In this document: in pieces, positions 1 through 5,334 of the stretch
Layout: every line of letters starts with the position of its first letter
How positions within the stretch are numbered: position 1 is the stretch's first letter
Origin: Balneolales bacterium
GTDB lineage: Bacteria; Bacteroidota; Rhodothermia; Balneolales; Natronogracilivirgulaceae
NCBI GenBank assembly: GCA_007133875.1
Contig: SLLW01000243.1
Span: 1-5,334 of the forward strand
Direction of reading: 5' to 3'
DNA: 5,334 nucleotides
Notes under the pieces: generated by a model
What the model was told of the DNA's origin: nothing
Databases searched by the model: none
Seen by the model: the letters and a program-made list of their open reading frames with translations, nothing else
Made by a program: the position numbers and the translations under genes

Positions 1-97
1 AGATGGTGATGTTAACTCCATCCAGATTGCCGGAGAAGCCGTTTCTGTGATAGAGGGCAATATCCGTTTGCGGGGCCAGTCCGCCGACAGTTTTTAA
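1..97 (+). CDS. C-terminal end of a PhzF-like isomerase/epimerase family protein (5' part outside window)
   Basis: Frame 2 is open from the window edge and ends at TAA (95-97), giving 31 codons. The visible tail includes IAGEAVSVIEGNIRL, followed by about eight polar residues. A closing strand pattern of the form V-x-(G/A)-G-x-A-V-x-V-x-E-G-x-L/I-x-L is typical of the end of PhzF-family proteins (trans-2,3-dihydro-3-hydroxyanthranilate isomerase and the YddE-like proteins of unknown substrate); this comparison is from memory. Most bacterial PhzF homologues are not phenazine enzymes, so no pathway should be assumed. The gene lies 45 bp upstream of the thioesterase, in the same frame and direction, which suggests cotranscription. 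With so few residues the family call is tentative; that this is the end of a real gene is more secure than its identity. Confidence 0.5.
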   Translation, partial: DGDVNSIQIAGEAVSVIEGNIRLRGQSADSF

Positions 98-142
98 AAC
101 TGGCGATTTTACAAAACATATCAGCTCATAGCCGTCACCGTT

Positions 143-565
143 ATGCGGATAGCACCGGAACTTAAAGAACGATGGGATTTTTACGAATCTGTAAAAAAAC
201 CGGGATTGATGGAAGCCTTTGCGATCCGGATCACAGATATCGGGGCCGGACTCGTCAAAGCGCGCATGCCTGTTACTGAAAGCGTCAAGCAGCCCTTTGG
301 CTTACTCCATGGCGGTGCCTCCGTTGCATTGGCGGAGTCTCTGGCCTCCTTGGGCAGCTGGATGCTGATCGATCCCGAAACCCAGCGTGCAGCAGGGCTC
401 GAGATCAATGCAAATCATCTGCGTCCGGTATCGGAGGGTACCGTATATGCGGAAGCCGCCATCGTTCACGAGGGGCGCCGCACTCATGTCTGGCAAATCA
501 CAATCACTGATGAGAAAAGCCGGCCGGTCTGTATCAGCCGTTGCACAGTAAGTATTATATCCTGA
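143..565 (+). CDS. Hotdog-fold acyl-CoA thioesterase, MenI/EntH (PaaI-like) type
   Basis: A complete 140-aa protein, the usual size for single-domain hotdog thioesterases. The family hydrolyses the thioester of an acyl- or aroyl-CoA (or carrier-protein-bound) substrate in the cytoplasm. The core motif KQPFGLLHGGAS (residues 49-60) followed by LAES (63-66) matches what I recall of E. coli YdiI/MenI. By that alignment Q50, H56 and E65 correspond to YdiI Gln48, His54 and the catalytic Glu63. GLEINANHLRPVSEG (85-99) is the second family block: its first half resembles MenI and RPVSEG resembles EntH. A DHNA-CoA thioesterase role in menaquinone synthesis would fit a menaquinone-using bacterium, but no men gene is visible, so the substrate is open. 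ATG 143 is the only ATG/GTG/TTG in frame after the upstream gene's TAA at 95-97. It gives an N-terminus about two residues longer than YdiI, which supports the start. No Shine-Dalgarno motif precedes it. The gene ends at TGA 563-565, 6 bp from the convergent permease stop. Confidence 0.92.
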   Translation: MRIAPELKERWDFYESVKKPGLMEAFAIRITDIGAGLVKARMPVTESVKQPFGLLHGGASVALAESLASLGSWMLIDPETQRAAGLEINANHLRPVSEGTVYAEAAIVHEGRRTHVWQITITDEKSRPVCISRCTVSIIS

Positions 566-571
566 CTCCTG

Positions 572-3500
572 TCACTCCTTCGTACGATAGGCATTCGTCA
601 TCCCTTTTGAGAGTGAATCAAATACCGAATACATGACCGGAACGATCACCAGGGTCAAAAAAGTTGCAAACATCAGGCCGCTGATGATAGTGATGCCCAT
701 GGGCCCCCAAAACTGCGTGCTTTCGGTACCGAATTGAATGGCCGGATCCAGATCAGTCATAAGACCGATGTAATCTATATCAATACCGAACGTAAGCGGA
801 ACCAGGCCCAGAATTGTGGTCGTGGCCGTAAGCAGAACGGGACGAATACGAATGGAACCGGCTTCAATAATGGCATCCATTCGCGACCGCCCTTTATCTA
901 TTAATTGCTGAATATATTCAACAAGCACGATGTTGTTGATACAGACAATCCCTGCCAGACTAATAATACCGACAAATACCATTACGCTGAATTCCGTACG
1001 GGTTATAATCATGCCCAGGAAAACACCGATCAGGCTGAGGCCGACGGCAATCATAATGATGAAAGGGATAATCAGACTGTTAAACTTGGCCAGAAGAACC
1101 ATGAAGATCAGGGCAAAACTGATCATCAATGCGGTAGCCAGAAATCCAAAACTTTCATCCTGATCCTCACTCTCACCGGTGTATTTCATGGTATATCCTG
1201 CAGGCAATTCCGAACGGTAATCGGCCAGAAGCTCCTGGACTTCCGCCAGCACCATCGTACCACTGTAACCCGGGCCTGCTTCCGCCTCAACAATAGCGGT
1301 TCGCTGCATATCAAGCCGTGTAATACTGCCGGGTCCGGTTCCCTCATAAAATTCAGCCACCGATACAAGTGGTATCTGCATGCCCGCCTGGTTGATTGTG
1401 AGGTCATACAGATTATCCAGATCGCGGCGATCATCTTCCCGTAGACGCACCACAATATCATACTCATCATCACCATCGCGATAGGTACTGGCCTCCAGTC
1501 CGTTGATTGCAATCCGCACTGTCTGTGCAATATCAGAGAGCGACAATCCATATTTGCGGGCCTGTTCATGATCTATCCGGATGTTGTATTCCGGAACTCC
1601 GCCACTGATATTATCACGCACATCCACCAGGCCGGGAATAGCCCCGCTGAATTCCGCATCCTGAAGCATCTGCCTAACCTCCAGGGTGTAGCGTTCAACC
1701 TGGTCAAAATCGTCACCGGAAATTTCAATGTTAACCGGTGAACCGGTAGGCGGCCCCATCTCCTGGCCTTCAACCTGAATACGTGTATCCGGAATCCCCC
1801 GAACAATATCCCGTATTTTAGCCATCGAAATACTACTCGACTCTTTCCGATCGGCAAAATCCACCAGATTTATGGATATACGTGCCCGCTCGGGACTTGG
1901 TACACCGGCACCAAAACCTCCGGTAGCTGCAATACCGACATTCACCTGGATATTCTCCACACTGGCCCTTGTCTCAGGATTCTCTTCCAGCAGCTGATCC
2001 AGGCGGGTTTGAATCTCCCTGACCATCTCGTCGCTTGCGTCGATATTCATCCCCAGGGGGCCTTCAATATTGATATCTATACGGTTTGGATCGGTATCAG
2101 GAAAGAAGGAAACCCCGGTCGGAGAAATCCACAATACCAGGAAAACCCCGAACATGGCACCAAAAGAGGTATTTAACAAACGGGCCCGGTTATCTGTCAG
2201 AATAAGCGGCGTTTTCCGGGTGCGGAAGGACCCTAACAGCCCGACAACAATTGCCATCAGCGGAATAGCCATAACCGCCAGTATAACGGAAAGGGTCACC
2301 TCGGCATTCATCAGGGAGAACCCGAATAGCGTAAGTGCAAAGACAACAGCGACCACCGCCCCGACCTTCACACTGCGCATTCCACCTATAAAAATTGATT
2401 CGATGGAGTGGATGATGACACCAATGGCACCAATAACCAAAGCGATTCCCCCGATTACCAATACCGGAAGGGCTGCCTGACCGAGAAACAGATATAGTGC
2501 ACCACCTGTCACCAGTAACAGGAATCCAACGGTGAATACTGTCAGGCTGAACATGTTTCTCCAATGTGCACCCCGCACATTATAGTTTCGCTGAAGCATC
2601 CAGGCGAGAAATGATTTGTAACTTTCAATAAAAGCAGGCATGATCTTTTCTATAAAGATCGTGCTGAGTGGTTTCACAATTAATTTGTAGGTAATCACAA
2701 AAAAAGCAGTCAACAGGGCCAATACAACCAGTGTGATGGGATTACTCAACCCAATAACCGCTGCAATGATAATAACACCAGCCCAGATGGTCACTTTGGT
2801 AAGACGATTTTTCTTACGACTTTTTTCGGAGTCCAGTTTCACAACAAACCCGGTCAGGGCCGGATAGATAACTAGTGCGATGAAAAGGGAACACAGAAGC
2901 AGGATGATCAGGGTCAACGGCAAATACCCCATAAACTTTCCGATAATACCGGGCCAGAAAAGCAAGGGCAGAAATGCCGCTACAAGTGTGGCCGTGGATG
3001 CAAGCAGCGCGTACCCCACCTCGGTAGCGCCCAGCCGGGCAGATTCAAATTTCTCATACCCCAGCTCGCGAAACCGGTATATATTTTCTACAATCACGAC
3101 CGAATTATCAACAAGCAGGCCAAGTGCTATAATCAAACTGAACAGGATCACAAAATTGATTGTCATCCCCATGACGGTCATCACCAGAAAACCGACAAAA
3201 ATAGCGAGTGGTACGGCCGTTCCCACCAGGAGTGCATTCCGGATACCCAAAAAGAAGACCAGAACCAGGATAACAAACAGCATCCCGCTAATGATACTGT
3301 TCTCGAGGTCACTGATCATGCTCTCAATTTCGTCACTCATATCATTGGTCATAATGATCTGAGTTCCGGCAGGAAAATTGAAATCAGCAAGCACGCGCTC
3401 AACATCTCTGGAGATATCCAGGATATTGGATCCGGAGCGCTGCTTGATGTCCAGGCTGACAACCTGATTCTCAATAATTTCATCTTCCGCGATGGGAACC

Positions 3501-4384
3501 AGGTCTCCATTATTTTCATCAATCATGAAAGCGGTCAGCCGGGCATAACTTTCGCGATCTTTGATACCGAAAACGACTTCGGCCAAATCGCGCATGTAAA
3601 CCATTCCAAGTGGCTGGGGCTGATCATTTTCACCACCAACTGCCGGAGGTGCGAAAACCACCAGGTCACTGATTTCATCAGGATCCTGAAACTCCCCGGT
3701 CGTTCGCAGGAGATAAGAAAACCGATCTACATCGATATTTCCACCCGGGATGGTAATATTTTGTCCCTGTATCGCACCGATTATTTGTTGAAATGAGATA
3801 TTGTATCCTTTTAGCATGCTCAGATCAACATTGACCTGCACTTCACGTTCCAGCCCGCCAATTACATCCACTTCCCGGATACCCGCAATAGCTTCCAGTT
3901 CATCCTCCAGCCGTTCCGCAATTTGGGTCAGTTGTGCCAGCGAATAATCGGCAGCCAGGTTCAATGTCATGATGGGAAAATCATCAATACTAAATTCCGT
4001 GATGATGGGGTCTTCGGCATCGGATGGCAATTCGGACCGGGCCATATCCACCTGTTCACGTACTCTCTGACTTGCTTCAATATTCGGCACCTCCAGATCA
4101 AACTCCACCATGATACTGCTGAACCCCTCGAAGGTGGTAGATCGGATTTCACTAACCCCTTCAATTCCCTGCAGTTCCCGCTCAAGTGGCTGAGTTACCA
4201 GAGATTCCATATCAGCCGGGCCGATACCCGGATATATGGTACTGATGATAAACAGAGGGATGTCGATGGATGGAGCTGACTCTTTCGGAATCGAAATGTA
4301 GGAGTACAGGCCGGCTACAACAAGAATTCCGGCCAATACTACGATCAGCGTCCGGTTTTTTATAGCTTGTTCAATTACTTTCAT
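572..4384 (-). CDS. RND-family (HAE1/AcrB-like) multidrug efflux permease, enlarged form
   Basis: A complete 1270-aa inner-membrane proton-driven exporter, the pump of a tripartite efflux system. Order: TM1 (about 13-31); first porter/docking half (about 32-360) with YPG (51-53) and VTQPLE (63-68); TM2-TM6 (about 363-512) with GLLVDNSVVIVENI (422-435) in TM4; about 190-200 extra residues with roughly six added hydrophobic helices (531-718); TM7 (about 741-757) ending in FFPDTDPN (760-767); second porter half (about 768-1078); TM8-TM12 (about 1080-1255) with GIVCINNIVLVEY (1145-1157) in TM10. AcrB is about 1049 aa; the excess is the central block plus a longer TM11-TM12 loop. The AcrB Asp-Asp pair is D426-N427 here, and its TM10 Lys aligns with I1149. 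The start is firm: an in-frame TAA lies at 4397-4399, with no start codon between it and ATG 4382-4384. No Shine-Dalgarno motif is seen. The adaptor gene lies upstream on the same strand. The substrate cannot be read from sequence. Confidence 0.97.
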   Translation of the reverse strand: MKVIEQAIKNRTLIVVLAGILVVAGLYSYISIPKESAPSIDIPLFIISTIYPGIGPADMESLVTQPLERELQGIEGVSEIRSTTFEGFSSIMVEFDLEVPNIEASQRVREQVDMARSELPSDAEDPIITEFSIDDFPIMTLNLAADYSLAQLTQIAERLEDELEAIAGIREVDVIGGLEREVQVNVDLSMLKGYNISFQQIIGAIQGQNITIPGGNIDVDRFSYLLRTTGEFQDPDEISDLVVFAPPAVGGENDQPQPLGMVYMRDLAEVVFGIKDRESYARLTAFMIDENNGDLVPIAEDEIIENQVVSLDIKQRSGSNILDISRDVERVLADFNFPAGTQIIMTNDMSDEIESMISDLENSIISGMLFVILVLVFFLGIRNALLVGTAVPLAIFVGFLVMTVMGMTINFVILFSLIIALGLLVDNSVVIVENIYRFRELGYEKFESARLGATEVGYALLASTATLVAAFLPLLFWPGIIGKFMGYLPLTLIILLLCSLFIALVIYPALTGFVVKLDSEKSRKKNRLTKVTIWAGVIIIAAVIGLSNPITLVVLALLTAFFVITYKLIVKPLSTIFIEKIMPAFIESYKSFLAWMLQRNYNVRGAHWRNMFSLTVFTVGFLLLVTGGALYLFLGQAALPVLVIGGIALVIGAIGVIIHSIESIFIGGMRSVKVGAVVAVVFALTLFGFSLMNAEVTLSVILAVMAIPLMAIVVGLLGSFRTRKTPLILTDNRARLLNTSFGAMFGVFLVLWISPTGVSFFPDTDPNRIDINIEGPLGMNIDASDEMVREIQTRLDQLLEENPETRASVENIQVNVGIAATGGFGAGVPSPERARISINLVDFADRKESSSISMAKIRDIVRGIPDTRIQVEGQEMGPPTGSPVNIEISGDDFDQVERYTLEVRQMLQDAEFSGAIPGLVDVRDNISGGVPEYNIRIDHEQARKYGLSLSDIAQTVRIAINGLEASTYRDGDDEYDIVVRLREDDRRDLDNLYDLTINQAGMQIPLVSVAEFYEGTGPGSITRLDMQRTAIVEAEAGPGYSGTMVLAEVQELLADYRSELPAGYTMKYTGESEDQDESFGFLATALMISFALIFMVLLAKFNSLIIPFIIMIAVGLSLIGVFLGMIITRTEFSVMVFVGIISLAGIVCINNIVLVEYIQQLIDKGRSRMDAIIEAGSIRIRPVLLTATTTILGLVPLTFGIDIDYIGLMTDLDPAIQFGTESTQFWGPMGITIISGLMFATFLTLVIVPVMYSVFDSLSKGMTNAYRTKE

Positions 4385-4576
4385 GTGTTTAAAAAATTAG
4401 ATTAAGCGGACACATGCAATTCCATGACCGGTTTCAATCATGCGCCTGTGTGTCCCGGCGCCAGCCCGGTCATGTTCATTTCATGGAATAAATACAATAA
4501 AGTGCTCAAGTTGGGTCGGGATCGGTTGTGTTACGTTTGATCTATTCGAATGACGATTCACAGCTGACCGTTCTGG
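4385..4576 (-). other. 192-bp intercistronic region between adaptor and permease genes
   Basis: This gap is long for an adaptor-permease pair, which are usually a few to a few tens of bases apart. I see no coding potential and no convincing promoter. A TTGAGC on the minus strand (4504-4509) has no matching -10 element at normal spacing, and no TAnnTTTG-type Bacteroidota -7 element was found. The half nearest the permease contains a set of nested inverted repeats, described separately. The last stretch before the permease start (4385-4407) is AT-rich, with six T's on the minus strand (4391-4396), as is common before genes in lineages that do not rely on Shine-Dalgarno pairing. Confidence 0.8.
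4408..4489 (-). promoter_or_regulatory. Structured leader: bulged stem, nested hairpin and possible pseudoknot before the permease gene
   Basis: Seen directly: 4423-4431 (CATGACCGG) is perfectly complementary to 4466-4474 (9 bp). 4419-4427 (ATTCCATGA) is perfectly complementary to 4481-4489 (9 bp). The two share one arm, so together they form a 13-bp stem with an 11-nt bulge (4475-4485) that can shift between two registers. Nested inside, 4442-4446 pairs with 4457-4461 (5 bp, all G/C), enclosing a 10-nt loop. In that loop, 4449-4455 (TGTGTCC) is perfectly complementary to 4408-4414 (GGACACA), which lies outside the stem, so an H-type pseudoknot is possible in RNA read from the minus strand. 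The element ends 23 nt before the permease ATG. Inferred role: leader RNA control of permease expression, mRNA stabilisation or processing, or alternatively a DNA operator. It matches no riboswitch class I know. Confidence 0.4.
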
Positions 4577-5334
4577 TTATTGATAGGCATCGTAACTGCG
4601 CCGGTTCCGGATGCGAACTCCGTCACCATCACTCAAGTTGGTCTGTCCTATGACAACGACCTCCTCATCGGGTTCCAGCCCTTCTTCAATGACGATAAGG
4701 GATCCTGATGAGACTCCGGTACGCACACGGCGGGAAACCGCAATCTTCTGATCCCCATCCTGCTGAATCACATAGATCTGCACCCCATCTTCATCACGGA
4801 TCAGGGCCGTTCGCGGAACGACCAGCGCATCATCCCACACATTTCTGATGATTCCCAGATTTACGGTCATTTCGGGTTTCAACAGGCCATGAGCATTTTC
4901 CATGACTACCTCAATTGGAAACGTGCGGGTTTCCGGGATGATCATGCTGCCGGCATAATGAATACTGCTTTCCAGTTCCTCTCCGCTGTATGACCTGAGC
5001 AGTACCGTTACCGGTGCTCCTTCCCTGATATCATTGATATAACGCTCCGGTACTCCGGCATTAATGCGGACTCTTTCGGTATTCACAAGTCGGAGAACCG
5101 GCATACCGGGGCTCACCAATTCACCGGAAGATACCCGGCGTTCCTCTACCCGGCCCCGGAATGGAGCTTCAATCCGAGAATCACTCAACTGTTTTTGAGC
5201 CTGATCAAGTTGCGACCGGGCCTGGTCACGTTGACTCCGTGCCTGGTTGTATTCCAGGGTACTGATGATGGAGTCTCTGAGTAACGGTTCCTGGCGCTGA
5301 AGGGCATCTTCCGCCAACTCATAATTGGCCCTCG
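4577..5334 (-). CDS. RND efflux periplasmic adaptor (membrane-fusion protein, HlyD/AcrA-like), N-terminus outside window
   Basis: The frame stays open to the window edge (first full codon 5330-5332) and ends at TAA 4577-4579, giving 251 visible residues. A TTG at 5315-5317 could be taken as a start, but the codons before it (R-A-N-Y-E) continue the same coiled-coil helix, so the gene almost certainly begins beyond 5334. Visible parts, numbered from the window edge: end of the alpha-helical hairpin (1-50) with heptads NQARSQR, DQARSQL and DQAQKQL (29-49); second lipoyl half-motif (53-83) with IEAPFRGRV and SGELVSPGMPVLRLV; beta-barrel (about 85-165) ending near LKPEMTVNL (151-159); membrane-proximal domain (about 170-240) with VVPRTALI (171-178) and a closing NLSDGDGVRI. 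Roughly 100 N-terminal residues are missing, including any signal peptide or lipobox. The protein bridges the RND pump and a TolC-like channel in the periplasm. It is encoded upstream of its presumed permease, 192 bp away on the same strand. Confidence 0.94.
   Translation of the reverse strand, partial: RANYELAEDALQRQEPLLRDSIISTLEYNQARSQRDQARSQLDQAQKQLSDSRIEAPFRGRVEERRVSSGELVSPGMPVLRLVNTERVRINAGVPERYINDIREGAPVTVLLRSYSGEELESSIHYAGSMIIPETRTFPIEVVMENAHGLLKPEMTVNLGIIRNVWDDALVVPRTALIRDEDGVQIYVIQQDGDQKIAVSRRVRTGVSSGSLIVIEEGLEPDEEVVVIGQTNLSDGDGVRIRNRRSYDAYQ
5186..5248 (-). repeat. Three 21-bp imperfect tandem units encoding coiled-coil heptads in the adaptor
   Basis: Three consecutive heptads, NQARSQR, DQARSQL and DQAQKQL, are encoded by three 21-bp units. 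They still resemble one another at the DNA level: GCCTGRT recurs on the plus strand at 5199, 5220 and 5241. The repeat lies within the gene and fits the returning helix of the adaptor's hairpin, just before the lipoyl half-motif. It is best read as coiled-coil periodicity, possibly with recent duplication of one heptad, and not as a mobile or regulatory repeat. Confidence 0.6.

Noticed and set aside
75..110. Possible terminator after the PhzF-like gene: palindrome CAGTTTTTAAAACTG (88-102), or a 6-bp stem pairing 75-80 with 99-104, followed by GATTTTA
   Set aside because: The palindrome is A/T-rich with almost no loop, the longer stem has only 6 bp, and the T-run is short and interrupted. The thioesterase follows closely in the same direction, so termination here is unlikely.
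181..496. Two minus-strand open frames (181-408 and 302-496) under the thioesterase
   Set aside because: Both are antisense to a thioesterase with intact catalytic motifs, and neither translation shows recognisable domain character.
516..527. CCGGCCGG palindrome (520-527) preceded by AAAAG on the plus strand (CTTTT after it on the minus strand), a possible terminator for the permease transcript
   Set aside because: The 8-bp palindrome leaves no loop, so it cannot form a proper hairpin, and the T-run is only four bases. It also lies in thioesterase coding sequence, which explains it.
905..1444. Long open frame on the plus strand (179 codons) under the permease gene
   Set aside because: It lies wholly antisense to the conserved permease C-terminal half. 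Its translation is rich in His, Gln and Asn, with no recognisable domain. The same holds for the other open frames antisense to or out of frame with the permease (for example 2070-2480, 2880-3362 and 3923-4279 plus; 1186-1569 and 2190-2564 minus).
4481..4509. Possible promoter for the permease on the minus strand (TTGAGC at 4504-4509)
   Set aside because: No -10-like hexamer lies 16-18 bp downstream; the nearby AT-rich TATTGTATTTA is too close, and no Bacteroidota-type TAnnTTTG element was found.
5315..5317. TTG as the start codon of the adaptor gene
   Set aside because: The frame continues upstream to the window edge with residues that extend the same coiled-coil helix, and a start here would remove the first lipoyl half and most of the hairpin.

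Overview
The window is a stretch of ordinary bacterial chromosome carrying two transcription units that converge near position 570. Three things point to the Bacteroidota/Balneolota/Rhodothermota side of the tree, although this placement is an inference. The RND permease is enlarged, with the FFPDTDPN motif, extra central membrane helices and a long loop between the last two helices. No Shine-Dalgarno sequence precedes either start codon that can be seen. Base composition looks close to half GC. No rRNA, tRNA, CRISPR array or mobile element was seen.

Left part, plus strand (1-565): the last 31 codons of a gene that began before the window, ending at 97. Its tail looks like a PhzF-type isomerase. 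It is followed by a complete 140-aa hotdog-fold acyl-CoA thioesterase of the MenI/EntH (PaaI-like) type with its catalytic residues intact. The two lie 45 bp apart in the same reading frame and are probably cotranscribed.

Right part, minus strand (572-5334): an efflux operon. Transcription enters from the right through a periplasmic adaptor (membrane-fusion protein, 5' end outside the window), crosses a 192-bp intercistronic region, and continues into a complete 1270-aa RND inner-membrane permease. Adaptor and permease would form a tripartite pump with a TolC-like outer-membrane channel. No channel gene is visible; it would have to lie upstream of the adaptor or elsewhere. The permease and thioesterase stop codons are only 6 bp apart.

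The gene content describes a known kind of system (an RND efflux pump), so I do not claim a new one. The points most worth a second look are: (i) the intercistronic leader, where a bulged and re-pairable stem, a nested hairpin and a loop-to-tail 7-bp complementarity lie just before the permease start; (ii) about six extra membrane helices inside the permease; (iii) a changed proton-relay set in the permease (Asp-Asn in TM4, and Ile where AcrB has its TM10 lysine).
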